A stretch of 64,000 bases of DNA from Rahnella sp. AA (GTDB lineage: Bacteria > Pseudomonadota > Gammaproteobacteria > Enterobacterales > Enterobacteriaceae). Position numbers and translations under genes: made by a program. Below the pieces are notes generated by a model. That model worked only from the letters and a program-made list of their open reading frames with translations, did no database searches and was not told the DNA's origin. The stretch is from assembly GCF_002834385.1 (NCBI RefSeq), contig NZ_PITQ01000010.1, forward strand, positions 1 through 64,000. Direction: 5' to 3'. Shown one piece after another: positions 17,801 through 25,738 of the stretch (position 1 is the stretch's first letter; every line of letters starts with the position of its first letter).

Positions 17801-20533
17801 GTCGATCTGGTGATTCTGTGTAATGATTCCGGCGGCTACCAGCAGGCGCTGCAAAATCAGATCCTCAGTCTGGTGGCATCTGGAGCGGGTTCCAGCCTGA
17901 GCGATATTCCGGGCGGCATTTTTGTCCGTAACGGCGAACAGATGACACAGGACGACCGCACGCTGCTGATGAGCGTCGCCCGCGTGGTGATCGACGACCG
18001 CCGAGGGCTGCTGGCAGAACAGCTGAATCAGCGGATGCAGCCACCGCATGTTTCGCTGGCCGCTTTACTGCCGGTACGCACGCTAAACGACAGTCAGCCG
18101 GTCACGGCTCTACCGCGCGAGCTGAGTTATTTCAACGGACTCGGCGGATTCTCACCGGATGGACGTGAGTATCAGATAGTCCTCAACGACGGGGAAAATA
18201 CGCCCGCGCCGTGGTCGAACGTGCTCGCGAATGCGGACTTTGGCTCGGTGATATCAGAAAGTGGTCAGGCCTATACCTGGTATGAAAATGCCCATGAATA
18301 CCGCCTGACGCCGTGGGAAAACGACCCGGTCAGCGACAGTTCCGGCGAAGCGTTTTATCTGCGCGATGAAGAGACTGGCAGCGTTTGGTCTCCGGCACCG
18401 CTGCCGGTGCGCGGACCCGGCGGCTACGTAACGCGTCACGGTTTTGGCTACAGCATTTTCGAACATACCGAACGGGGGATCAGCAGCGAAATGACGGTGC
18501 TGGTCGCTGAGCACGCGCCGGTCAAACTGATCATGCTGACGCTGACCAACGTTTCCGGCAGGCCGCGCAGGCTTTCGGTGACCGGTTACGTCGAGTGGGT
18601 GATGGCCGATTTACGGGTGAAATCGGCCATGCATATTGTCACCTCGGCGGCGCACGTCGTGCAGGGCTGCGGCGTGCTGGCGACCAATCATTACACCAGC
18701 AACGGCTCACCGCGAACGGCCTTTTTTGCCGTGAGTGGCGCACATTGTTCCGTGAGTGGCGACCGCCGTGAATTCCTCGGCAGAACAGGTTCCGCCGGAT
18801 CACCCGCCGCAATGAAAACGCAGCGCCTGTCGGATAAAACCGGCGCAATGCTTGATCCTTGCGGCGCGGTGCAGTCGGCGACCACGCTGATTGACGGCGA
18901 TCAGCGCACCTTCGTTTTCGCATTGGGTCTGGGGCAAAATGCCGGAGACGCCGAAGCGCTGATCCATCAGTTCTTCCAGGAAGGCGCTGCGCAGGCCGAG
19001 CTGGATCGCGTTCATCATCACTGGCATCAGGTGCTGGATAAAATTCAGATCACCACGCCGGATAAATCTGTCGATTTGCTGACTAACGGCTGGCTGATTT
19101 ATCAGACCCTCGCCAGCCGCATACTGGCACGCAGCGGCTATTATCAGTCCGGCGGTGCGTTTGGTTTCCGCGATCAGTTGCAGGATACGCTGGCGCTGAC
19201 GCATGCCGCGCCACAACGCATGCGCGAGCAGATCCTGCTGTGCGCCTCGCGGCAGTTTATTGAAGGCGACGTCCAGCACTGGTGGCATCCGCCGACCGGC
19301 AATGGCGTCCGCACGCACTGCTCGGATGATTATCTGTGGCTGCCGCTGGCAATCAGCCATTATATTGCCGTGACCGGCGATGGCGCGGTGGCGGAAGAAA
19401 TCGTGCCGTATCTCGAATCGCGTCTGCTGGCTCCCGGCGAGGAATCCTTCTATGAACAACCGGTGGTCAGTAACACACAGGAAACCCTGTGGGCGCACGG
19501 CGTCCGTGCACTGAAATACGGGCTGAAGATGGGCGAACACGGTTTGCCGCTGATGGGCGCGGGCGACTGGAATGACGGCATGAATCTGGTCGGGCTGGGC
19601 GGGCGCGGTGAAAGTGTCTGGCTGGGCTTCTTCCTCTATGACGTTCTGCAACGTTATGGCGCGCTGGCGGAAGAACGTCAGGACGCGGAGGTCGCCACGC
19701 TTTGCCGTGAACACTCTGCGCGGCTCAGACAAAATCTCAACGATCACGCCTGGGACGGCGAATGGTATTTGCGCGGCTATTTTGACGACGGGCAAACGCT
19801 GGGTTCACATCTGAATAACGAATGTCAGATCGACGCCATCGCCCAAAGCTGGTCGGTGCTTTCCGGTGCGGGCACGCCTGAACGCACGGCCAGCGCCATG
19901 CAATCAGTAGATAAATATCTGGTCGACAATGACGCCGGTTTGATCAAACTGCTGACGCCGCCTTTTGACGGCAACGGCCCGAACCCCGGTTATATTCGCG
20001 GTTATCTGCCGGGTGTTCGCGAGAACGGCGGGCAATACACGCACGGCGCTATCTGGGCAGTTATGGCCTTTGCAAAGCAGGGCAATATCGAACGCGCATG
20101 GGAACTGATGGCGATGATCAATCCGATCAATCACAGCCTGACCGCAGAGGCGGCTGGCCGTTACAAGGCCGAACCTTACGTGATTTCCGCTGATATTTAT
20201 TCCGTCGCGCCGCACAGCGGACGCGCTGGCTGGAGCTGGTATACCGGTTCTGCCGGATGGACGTACCGCCTGATCATCGAATCGTTGCTGGGCATCACGC
20301 GTAAAGGCGACACAATTTCTATTCACAGCCAGCTTCCGGAAAACTGGCCGGAAATCAGCGTCGCCTGCCAGCAAGGCAGCAGCCGCTATCTGATTACGGT
20401 GCGCAAAAGCACGGAGGAATATCGTGTGATGCTGGACGGCAATTTGCTGGCGAATGATGAAATCCCGCTCACCGATGACGGGCAGGATCATCACGTTGTC
20501 GTTGAGCTGGGAGGGGCAGCCAAAAACGAATAA
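11885..20533 (+). CDS. ndvB: Cyclic beta-1,2-glucan synthase (NdvB/ChvB/Cgs type, GT84-GH94)
   Basis: A 2882-codon gene, the length expected for ChvB of Agrobacterium and Cgs of Brucella (about 2800-2870). The enzyme starts, elongates, trims and cyclises beta-1,2-glucan at the inner membrane from UDP-glucose. The N-terminal soluble part leads to membrane helices at residues ~448-505. A glycosyltransferase domain follows with ITLDSDTVLPR (DxD, ~residue 668), LSHDLLEG and the RKTRWIRGDW (QxxRW-like) motif. More helices come at ~859-903 and ~987-1028, then a glucoamylase-like domain (ESAYAAFDLNQNYQYHAFG, ~1432), two repeated beta-sandwich domains and the C-terminal GH94 phosphorylase domain with GDWNDGMN (~2560). 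The GTG start at 11885 has no good ribosome site; GTG near 11993 is an alternative. It stands alone, without a visible exporter gene (NdvA/ChvA) next to it. Confidence 0.9.
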   Translation: MINPFCLPDLYPLSFLCELLSQLRQLPSRVRVRYEDVKKTVINWFKSKRAPPVISITRRHRASALEQPVPLRTELFSADQMERYGGKLALSHKLSGKKLPYYLLKRLDDNEKVLTRSCLILSNGEKASITPAGEWLLDNFYLIEEQIRLVRQLLPKNFGKGLPPLGAPHFCPRIYDIATEVVSHSDGLLDITTLTRFFTTYQSVKPLTLGELWAFPGMLRLALIENLRRVSIEVANAQQERNLADYWVNKLQDSAENDPSGQIIIIADMARTNPPRTSAFVAELVRRLQGHGSMLALPLTWVEQRLSEVGLTQREVIDKFNQQLAANQLSVSNSIMGLRQLTEMDWADFAENLSVVEQTLQRDPAGVYPLMHFDTRDNYRHQIERLSRNSRHDEAFVAARAVALAREATGSYQQQHVGYYLVDAGRKALEKDLNARFSLITRLRARLSLTPLLSWLGSLLLLTTAVTADALYRSAHPALHWLWWALLIPVVLVASQFALNLLSEITTRSRTPQPLPRLEFAGGIPGNASTLVVIPCLLGSQKNIDALINSLEVCYLGNVLAHLNFALLSDFHDNDKRHNPENNALLVYATRQIQSLNRRYPATQGARFTLLHRDSELNTAQGVWMGYERKRGKLNALNRWLRDEGQPFSLIEGSTQEHLRQVKYVITLDSDTVLPRATAHQLVGAMAHPLNHPVYNEKLQRVVSGYAILQPRLAEEIPENGQGRYAALCSSVPGNDPYSSMSSDIYQDLFGEGSFVGKGIYDVDVFIQATENTCPENLVLSHDLLEGCYARSGMLSDVVLYEQYPDHYLADVARKTRWIRGDWQLLNWLRLRVKQEDGQRARNPLTLLSRWKLFDNLRRSLVAPALLILIFSALILVPNKLYWFGFISFMLLFPAGVALVLDLFNKGPRRALIPHLKSVFSATVSRVSRIFLHLMTLPHEAVYSVQAILLTLWRLNVSHRKLHEWASVSIGEQSRAHSPEYFYRRMWANPLAGVAVILVAAYSHLPLLAFALPLGVLWFLAPRILCWLSQPAKREEPDLNVLQHAFLRQTARQTWAFFEDFVTETENWLPPDNFQEIPQPTIAHRTSPTNIGLSLLANITAWDFGYLTQKEVLERTSLTLDTLDKLEHYRGHLYNWYDTRTLEPLNPRYISSVDSGNLAGHLLTLSTGLRLWRTQPATDIGRWLGGLEDTLQMAEKQTPSPGLNKLRQLMPQTSGTEALVLLREMRALITPADAVWLQRLAAQIDAGLEEWTEFYGAFTPEAQNGVLPSLQWLAQQDARTEPGLSRAIGLARQRLDIISELEKRLNDHARMDFQFLYDKNTHLLTVGYNCDAHKMDSGKYDLLPSEIRLTNYVTIATNQLPQKSWFALGRLFTVIDKQPSLMSWSGSMFEYLMPQLVMPAYPDTLLVQMCQTAVDRQISWGRENKVPWGISESAYAAFDLNQNYQYHAFGVPGLGLKRGLAEDMVVAPYATLMALMIRPQEACLNLAELENRGACGEYGFYDALDYTPSRLIRGQIYIVVRSYMAHHQGMGFLALANVLLGAPMNARFAANAAFRSARLLLQERVPDAVELYSPRRHFESHDSTLQKVNIELREFSNADSPAPEVQLLSNTNYHLMVTQAGGSVSRWKDLTLTRWREDATRDHRGIFCYLSDPESGTVTSNTWQPLGKQKGTYHAVLTDAGAEFRRTHGSLTMQTHIVVSPEDDVEIRRMTVTHHGRHARELEITTYAEVVLAPAANDAAHPAFSNLFVQTELMPAQEGILCHRRPREPEEQCPWMFHMMAIHGSVERETSFETDRAQFIGRGNTASNPQALRRAGPLSNSAGAVLDPVMVIRQRIRLKPGVPVIIDMVYGIADTRLQSLALLEKYRDHHIADRVFEITWSHSQVVLRQLNATEEDAGLFNRLAGAILFASQEMRCDAQAVSANRRGQSGLWGQSLSGDLPIVLLTMTSNENIGLVTLLIRAHHYWRLKGLKVDLVILCNDSGGYQQALQNQILSLVASGAGSSLSDIPGGIFVRNGEQMTQDDRTLLMSVARVVIDDRRGLLAEQLNQRMQPPHVSLAALLPVRTLNDSQPVTALPRELSYFNGLGGFSPDGREYQIVLNDGENTPAPWSNVLANADFGSVISESGQAYTWYENAHEYRLTPWENDPVSDSSGEAFYLRDEETGSVWSPAPLPVRGPGGYVTRHGFGYSIFEHTERGISSEMTVLVAEHAPVKLIMLTLTNVSGRPRRLSVTGYVEWVMADLRVKSAMHIVTSAAHVVQGCGVLATNHYTSNGSPRTAFFAVSGAHCSVSGDRREFLGRTGSAGSPAAMKTQRLSDKTGAMLDPCGAVQSATTLIDGDQRTFVFALGLGQNAGDAEALIHQFFQEGAAQAELDRVHHHWHQVLDKIQITTPDKSVDLLTNGWLIYQTLASRILARSGYYQSGGAFGFRDQLQDTLALTHAAPQRMREQILLCASRQFIEGDVQHWWHPPTGNGVRTHCSDDYLWLPLAISHYIAVTGDGAVAEEIVPYLESRLLAPGEESFYEQPVVSNTQETLWAHGVRALKYGLKMGEHGLPLMGAGDWNDGMNLVGLGGRGESVWLGFFLYDVLQRYGALAEERQDAEVATLCREHSARLRQNLNDHAWDGEWYLRGYFDDGQTLGSHLNNECQIDAIAQSWSVLSGAGTPERTASAMQSVDKYLVDNDAGLIKLLTPPFDGNGPNPGYIRGYLPGVRENGGQYTHGAIWAVMAFAKQGNIERAWELMAMINPINHSLTAEAAGRYKAEPYVISADIYSVAPHSGRAGWSWYTGSAGWTYRLIIESLLGITRKGDTISIHSQLPENWPEISVACQQGSSRYLITVRKSTEEYRVMLDGNLLANDEIPLTDDGQDHHVVVELGGAAKNE

Positions 20534-20962
20534 ATCGCCCCGACAAGAATTCCCGATAATTAAGATGCCTGCTGCCTGCTGTTTTTCGTGTGCCGGCACG
20601 GGTGGCATCCTCATCCGATTTAAAGACGTGATACAGGGGTCAGTACGGGGCGTGAGGGTCGCCAACTTTTTCATCGGCACCCTCTCCGCTCAGGGGGGTT
20701 ATCAAGGTTGAAAGTGTGAGCCGATGAGTATTAAAAAACACAACGGCAATCTCACTTAAAAGAATTCTGCATTTATGTTAATGTCCTAAAATAGCCAATC
20801 ATTTATAACCTTAAAAATCATGATGTTAATCAGATAAGGCTATAGCACTGAAAACAAGCGCCATTAGAGCGGGTGGCTGATAGGTTTAGAAGACAAAATT
20901 TGCACACTTTAAAATGTGAGTAACAAACAAATTTTCGAAACTTAAAGGGAAGGAGCCTTCAC
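20534..20962. other. Intergenic stretch between glucan synthase and bacteriocin immunity gene
   Basis: 429 bases. A frame of about 50 codons (20559-20711, containing GSVRGVRVANFFIGTLSAQG) is open, but it has no ribosome site and I do not trust it as a gene. From 20713 the DNA becomes AT-rich, marking the edge of the bacteriocin island. The immunity gene promoter should be in the last 150 bases. Confidence 0.4.
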
Positions 20963-21292
20963 TTGGATAAGAAATTCTACTTCAAAAATTTTTTTATATG
21001 CCTGTTCTACTTAGGCGTAGCAGTAACGATATTTGTGTCCCAGACGGGAGCCACACCGTTCTTATTCGCGTATACGATAATCATATCCGCAATGTTTCCA
21101 CTTGCTCGCAAAGCTCTTGAAACGCTAGTACTGAAAGTATCGAGTGAAGAATTTTGGACCACTGGGTTCTTTCAACCCAGTTCAGCCAAAAACACACTAT
21201 GGGTAATATACTATGCGGTGATTATTGTTCTCGTCGTTCCCTTATCACTCATTTATGTCATCTTATATTTCAGTACAAAAAAGGCCACTTAA
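20963..21292 (+). CDS. Pore-forming colicin immunity protein (colicin E1/10/K immunity type)
   Basis: 109 codons, TTG start at 20963 chosen for the strong GGAAGGAG seven bases upstream. Three to four hydrophobic helices (FFICLFYLGVAVTIFVS; FLFAYTIIISAMFPLA; VIYYAVIIVLVVPLSLIYVI) and an opening DKKFYFKNFFICL closely resemble the E1-group immunity proteins, which sit in the inner membrane and block the closed channel of their own colicin. It faces the bacteriocin gene on the opposite strand, the standard arrangement for pore-formers, so it can be expressed constitutively while the toxin is SOS-controlled. Its stop codon lies inside the terminator palindrome. Confidence 0.8.
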   Translation: MDKKFYFKNFFICLFYLGVAVTIFVSQTGATPFLFAYTIIISAMFPLARKALETLVLKVSSEEFWTTGFFQPSSAKNTLWVIYYAVIIVLVVPLSLIYVILYFSTKKAT

Positions 21293-21300
21293 GTGGCCTT
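21281..21300. terminator. Perfect palindrome between immunity and bacteriocin genes
   Basis: A 20-base perfect palindrome built on GGCCACTTAAGTGGCC, preceded by an A-run on the plus strand and followed by CTT. It can fold on both strands and contains the TAA stop of the immunity gene (21290-21292). It lies 17 bases from the bacteriocin stop and probably ends transcription from both sides. Confidence 0.7.
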
Positions 21301-21316
21301 GCTTATCTCCTGATTT

Positions 21317-22597
21317 TTAGAGTGAGGAAATAAAGCTGTTCAGTTCCTCAAGCGCAGACTCATCAATAGCAGCACTGGCACTCGCAAGTAAAACTGCAAA
21401 CAATAAAACCCCCATTGGCGATACGATCAGTGCTGCAAAATAATAGGCAAGAAGTTGGCTGGCAAGAGCACCGGCTAACAAGGTTTCAAATTTGATAAAA
21501 ACAGGATGCCAGTTCCCGGTTTGTACCGCCTTAGAAATCTCATTTGTAAGTGTCGCTACATCAACAAACTTGGACGCGACACCGAAGCCCCTCTGCATCA
21601 CAGACAGTTTCTGCACTACCTCAGCTTGATCCATTGCCTGGAGAGCATTTGAAATTGCTGCCCGGTCTGATGCGCTAAATTTGGCATTGATGGCAGTGCC
21701 ATATCGATCCCAAGCCGCGATGGCCTGAGCAGCATTCTTAATTGTTTTTCCTTTTGCTGCATTGGCAAGCAGTGTCGCTTTGTTTGAAGCAATAATGCCG
21801 TAACGCTGTGTGATATCAGTGTAGAAGTCGGAAACCTGTTGGATTGCATCCAATGTCTTCTGGGTTTCACTAGAGTACTGATACTTAGCAGGCACAGAGC
21901 CATTCTGAATAGATTTAATATCTTTATTAGTTTGAGCAATAGCTGCATTGGTAGTAGATAAAGCCTGTTGCCAATTGCTGACAGATGTTTTAAAAGGAAT
22001 TATATCTTTTGATCTGTTTGCAACATAGGCCTCACCCTGAATCCTTTCTGCATCATTAGCAGGCCACCAAATTTTCGAATTGTTATACATAATATCTGTT
22101 TCAATAAACAGTATTGTGGAATTCGCATATGCAATATTACGGTTCAATTCTAAAGCATATGCATTCTGTAACGCCAATGTTGTTTGTGCATAATTAATTG
22201 GCGATACAGTATTAGCTTTCGAATAATTTCGCTCTGCTGACAATCGCTGGTTTTGTGAATCAGTCAAACTATTTAATGCTACTTGTTGAGCCTGAAGTGC
22301 CTCCCCAATTTGAGCAGCAAGCTCTTGCTCATGAAATTCACGAATCTCTCTCGGGGTTTGTGGGCTACGAAATGTAGTACCCGCACGAAAAGCGGATGAA
22401 TTAAACTCAAGAGATATCGAGTCTGCTACTGAAGTGATAGTATTCATTAAACCTGCTTTAACAGCACTAACACTCCCCCCGCCGTACGCTTGCGTTTCCA
22501 TATAATCATAAGTTTCAGCACTTTTCCGCTGCCATACAGTATCGCTCGTTTTATGGTATCCCGCTGCAACCAAACCCGATTCATTCATAGTAGACAT
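21317..22597 (-). CDS. Pore-forming colicin-like bacteriocin
   Basis: 426 codons from ATG at 22597, chosen because AAAAAGGAAATATTAATG places a ribosome site just upstream and because longer versions would run into the LexA box. The C-terminal ~190 residues match the colicin channel domain: an amphipathic stretch (AWDRYGTAINAKFSASDR), then TGNWHPVFIKFE, and a hydrophobic hairpin (ASQLLAYYFAALIVSPMG, LLFAVLLASASA) near the end, which kills by opening a voltage-gated pore in the target inner membrane. The middle (residues ~90-290) is alanine/glutamine-rich and helical, the usual receptor-binding rod. The first ~60 residues include SDTVWQ, possibly a TonB-box-like element, and a Gly-rich GGGS stretch. 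It is shorter than typical E1-type colicins (about 500-630). I see no lysis gene. Confidence 0.85.
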   Translation of the reverse strand: MSTMNESGLVAAGYHKTSDTVWQRKSAETYDYMETQAYGGGSVSAVKAGLMNTITSVADSISLEFNSSAFRAGTTFRSPQTPREIREFHEQELAAQIGEALQAQQVALNSLTDSQNQRLSAERNYSKANTVSPINYAQTTLALQNAYALELNRNIAYANSTILFIETDIMYNNSKIWWPANDAERIQGEAYVANRSKDIIPFKTSVSNWQQALSTTNAAIAQTNKDIKSIQNGSVPAKYQYSSETQKTLDAIQQVSDFYTDITQRYGIIASNKATLLANAAKGKTIKNAAQAIAAWDRYGTAINAKFSASDRAAISNALQAMDQAEVVQKLSVMQRGFGVASKFVDVATLTNEISKAVQTGNWHPVFIKFETLLAGALASQLLAYYFAALIVSPMGVLLFAVLLASASAAIDESALEELNSFISSL

Positions 22598-22627
22598 TAA
22601 TATTTCCTTTTTCATGTGCACACAACA

Positions 22628-22643
22628 CTGTGTTTCAAAACAG
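22628..22643 (-). promoter_or_regulatory. LexA (SOS) box of the bacteriocin gene
   Basis: CTGTGTTTCAAAACAG, an exact CTGT-N8-ACAG LexA site, with the flanking TA of the consensus on one side, 31 bases upstream of the bacteriocin ATG. TATAAA (minus strand, near 22660) is a plausible -10 element just before it. Colicin genes often have two overlapping boxes; I find only this exact one. Confidence 0.85.
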
Positions 22644-23196
22644 TACCCACATGCCATTTTTATATCTATGCGATTCAGATTACCTGTCTACCACACAACA
22701 TGAACACAACTATCACATTAATTAATAATCAAATATTTAAGGTTGTGTAAGAAATAGAAGTCAGCGTCCACTAAACAGCAAGGTTATAAAACGAGGTGAA
22801 AACCCAGATGAAAAGGATTATTTTTGCGCTATCATCACATTTATTTACCCGTGAGTAAAGAATGCATGGGTTATATACAACTAAAAACATTTTTCGACTT
22901 TATTGCATTTCAACTGCACATACATATTAATATAGAGGCTTATATAATTGTACGGTTTATATGACCTCATTAATAAGTATGGATTTTCAAGGGTAACAGA
23001 ACGTAAATCCTGTAATGACATACGACCCCGAATATCTGACGACGCCAGTTGCTCCACCCCATTCATTATTAAATGATATGACTCCAGCTAAGTTCATTCG
23101 ATGTCTTCAGAACGACGGAGACCTCGGGTCTGGCACTTCACTGGCTCTGGTCAGGGTCAATGGAAATGATTATGGTTGGGAACCTGTAACCAGTAA
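22644..23196. other. AT-rich intergenic region upstream of the bacteriocin
   Basis: About 550 bases with the bacteriocin promoter at the low-coordinate end and otherwise no supported gene. A 73-codon frame at 23015-23236 runs through the downstream terminator and lacks a ribosome site, so I do not call it. The low GC content contrasts with fepA next door and supports insertion of the bacteriocin island here. Confidence 0.4.
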
Positions 23197-23222
23197 AAAT
23201 CCCGGCCCTGTTGCCGGGATTT
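23197..23222. terminator. Terminator downstream of fepA
   Basis: Stem AAATCCCGGC (23197-23206) with GCCGGGATTT (23213-23222), six-base loop, A-run before and T-run after on both strands. It ends the minus-strand fepA 18 bases after its stop and shields it from the bacteriocin island. Confidence 0.8.
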
Positions 23223-23239
23223 TACTTAGTTGCTAAGGC

Positions 23240-25510
23240 TTAGAAGTGCGTGTTCAGGCTCATGTAGAAAGTCCGGCCCGGTTCGTTGTAGGTTGCTGCA
23301 CCCGCGCCGTACATATAGGCATTGGTGGTGGCGTTACCCACGGTCTGGGCATTACCGGCGCGGAACTGGCGCTTGTCGAACACGTTATCAATACCGGCAG
23401 TCACGCTGACATTTTTAGTCGCAACGTAGGTGCCGCTCAGGCCAACCACGGAATACGGGCTGACTTCACGGGTTTCGCTGCCGGTAACGGCTTCACCCTT
23501 GTAGTTGTATTTCTTCGGCTTCTGACGGCCATACCAGGTCAGGGTGGACTGCACGGAGAAATCTTCCGTTGCCTGCCAGCTCAGCGTGGAGTTGATTGTA
23601 AATTTAGGGATGATCGACAGATAATCGCCGGTCTCTTTGTTTTTACTTTCAATCATGTAAGTCCCGTTGTTATTCCAGGAAATGGTACTGCTGACCGGAA
23701 TATTCAACGTACCTTCCAGACCCTGAACGACGGCTTTTGGAACGTTTTCCCACTTATAAACGTCGGTAGTCCCTGTCGTCGATGTGCCGGTTGGCAGATA
23801 ACCCGCTTCAATTTTATTGCGATAATCGTTACGGAAGTACGTCACGCCCGCCTGATAGCCGTTGCGGTGGAATTCCAGACCGATCTCTTTGTTGATGCTG
23901 GTTTCCGCATCGAGATCTTTATTCCCCAGCAAATAACAGCCACCAGAACTGGCCGCGCAACCCTGGCCTTTACTGTAAAGCACATAGTTTGGGTTGGTCT
24001 GATACAGGCTTGGTGCTTTATAGGCGCGTGCGATCCCCATTTTCAGCGTGAAATCATCGCCCAGTTCCTGAGACAGGTTCAGGGAAGGACTCCAGTTATT
24101 GCCGACAATAGAATGATGATCGAAACGAAGGCCCGGAACCAGCATCGTGCTGTCGGTCAGCTCGATATTATCTTCCGCAAACAGCGAGAAGATTTCCGCC
24201 TGTGAGTAGGGACTGCGGCCGGTGCTGTCCACGCCCGCAATCGCGCCGCCGAGCATTGACTGAACGTTGGAAGACGGATCTTTCATCTTCTGCTGGTTCC
24301 ATTCGGTGCCGAACGTAGCGGTTTGCGGTACGCCTAAATCAAACGGAATGCTGACTTCGCTGTGCGCGAGAATGTCGCCCAGCGCGATGGTGTTGAAGCT
24401 GTCGTCAGAGAAAATCCCCTCGGTGCCGCCCGCCAGGCCTTCATCCATGCGTGAGTTACGGGTTTTTTCGTACTGCACATAGTTGGTGGTGGAAACGCCA
24501 TTGTCCCAGGCGCCTTTATACGTCAGGGCGTAGGACTGGCGGTAAATACGGTTAGTTTCTTTGCCGTACATACTTTTAACCAGCGCACTGGTATTGGTAT
24601 TTTGCGTGTCACCGGCGTACAGGTTGCCCTGGCGGCTGTTGGACACTTCAAACTCCAGCGACTGCATGCGGGCGAAATCCCAGTGCAGCATGGCGTCGAT
24701 ATTTTTATCGATCACGCCTTCGCGACCTGCCGGAACGGTGTCGGCGTAAGTACCGGTACGTTCGGACTGATGGCCTTCGTTGATATTCTGCGCATCAGCC
24801 TGCGTTTTGCTGTAGCCACCAAACAGACGGAAACTGAACTGATCGCTGAGCGGGCCGGAGAGGCTGAAATCGGTGCGTTTTGTCGAGCCTTCGTCTTTAT
24901 GCTGCGGCGCGTTCATATAGGTATTCCATGAACCGTGCCACTCGTTGGTGTCTTTTTTGGTGATGATGTTCACCACGCCACCTGCTGCGCCGTTGCCATA
25001 ACGTGCCGCGGCCGGACCACGGATCACTTCAATACGGTCAATCATATCTGGCGGAACCCAGCTGGTATCACCGCGGGTATCACGCTCGCCGCGCCAACCC
25101 TGACGCACGGAGTTACGGCTGTTGACCGGTAGACCGTCGATCAGAATCAGGGTGTTTTCCGGCCCCATGCCACGGATATCGATCTGGCGGTTGTTGCCGC
25201 GCTGGCCGCTGGTGGAGTTACCGGTCAGGTTGACGCCAGGCATGGTACGGATCAGTTCGTTGATGTCGCGTGCTGGTGGACGTTTTTGAATTTCGTCAGA
25301 CGTAATGGTGGAAACACCCGGTGCCTGAAGGTTTTGCTGTGCGGCGGTGACAACCAGTGTGTCCTCGGCCTTTTTCGGCGTTTCGGCCGCTGCTGTACCG
25401 GTTTCTGTTGCCGTTGTTGCGGTAGTTTCTGCTGCGCCGGCTGGCAAGGTGAGCGCTGATCCCAGCCCGATTAAGGTTGCCAGAGAATAATGTGGTAGCC
25501 TGCTTTTCAT
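23240..25510 (-). CDS. fepA: Ferric enterobactin outer-membrane receptor FepA
   Basis: 756 codons. ATG at 25510 gives a clean signal peptide (MKSRLPHYSLATLIGLGSAL, Ala-rich cleavage region); an alternative ATG 24 bases upstream also has a ribosome site. The mature start carries the TonB box DTLVVTA, followed by the plug domain with NLQAPGVSTITSDEIQKRP, RTMPGVNLTGNSTSGQRGNN and GPAAARYGNGAAGGVVNI, nearly identical in wording to E. coli FepA. The 22-strand barrel ends in the terminal Phe (FYMSLNTHF). It imports Fe-enterobactin using TonB energy. It is divergent from fes, with a Fur-box-like sequence between them, as in E. coli. FepA is also the receptor of some colicins, which is notable next to a bacteriocin gene. 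Confidence 0.95.
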   Translation of the reverse strand: MKSRLPHYSLATLIGLGSALTLPAGAAETTATTATETGTAAAETPKKAEDTLVVTAAQQNLQAPGVSTITSDEIQKRPPARDINELIRTMPGVNLTGNSTSGQRGNNRQIDIRGMGPENTLILIDGLPVNSRNSVRQGWRGERDTRGDTSWVPPDMIDRIEVIRGPAAARYGNGAAGGVVNIITKKDTNEWHGSWNTYMNAPQHKDEGSTKRTDFSLSGPLSDQFSFRLFGGYSKTQADAQNINEGHQSERTGTYADTVPAGREGVIDKNIDAMLHWDFARMQSLEFEVSNSRQGNLYAGDTQNTNTSALVKSMYGKETNRIYRQSYALTYKGAWDNGVSTTNYVQYEKTRNSRMDEGLAGGTEGIFSDDSFNTIALGDILAHSEVSIPFDLGVPQTATFGTEWNQQKMKDPSSNVQSMLGGAIAGVDSTGRSPYSQAEIFSLFAEDNIELTDSTMLVPGLRFDHHSIVGNNWSPSLNLSQELGDDFTLKMGIARAYKAPSLYQTNPNYVLYSKGQGCAASSGGCYLLGNKDLDAETSINKEIGLEFHRNGYQAGVTYFRNDYRNKIEAGYLPTGTSTTGTTDVYKWENVPKAVVQGLEGTLNIPVSSTISWNNNGTYMIESKNKETGDYLSIIPKFTINSTLSWQATEDFSVQSTLTWYGRQKPKKYNYKGEAVTGSETREVSPYSVVGLSGTYVATKNVSVTAGIDNVFDKRQFRAGNAQTVGNATTNAYMYGAGAATYNEPGRTFYMSLNTHF

Positions 25511-25628
25511 GTTGGATTCTGCCCTGAATTCCATCCTTTCCTGAAAAATATCGAGATTGAACAGGAGGATGGCCTGTTGTGTGTGTAATTTTTATTGACC
25601 CGTGTTACGGGCGGTAACACACTATTGC

Positions 25629-25650
25629 AAATGAAAACAATTATCAATGC
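25629..25650. promoter_or_regulatory. Fur-box-like site between fepA and fes
   Basis: AAATGAAAACAATTATCAAT (25629-25648) matches much of the GATAATGATAATCATTATC Fur consensus and lies in the divergent fepA/fes promoter region. It is imperfect, so the exact boundaries are uncertain, but iron repression of both genes is expected for the pair. Confidence 0.65.
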
Positions 25651-25738
25651 GATTGGCATTCTTAATTTGTAGGGATTGTGTAAAGCGCCATACCGGGAAT
25701 GTTTTTTCTTGTCTGTCAAAAGGCTGTAAAACGTAAAA

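Noticed and set aside
20454-20711. Plus-strand frame overlapping the end of the glucan synthase gene
   Set aside because: It overlaps in another frame and has no ribosome site; the non-overlapping part is too short to judge.
23015-23236. Small plus-strand frame of 73 codons before fepA's end
   Set aside because: It reads through the terminator at 23197-23222, lacks a ribosome site and has no recognisable content.
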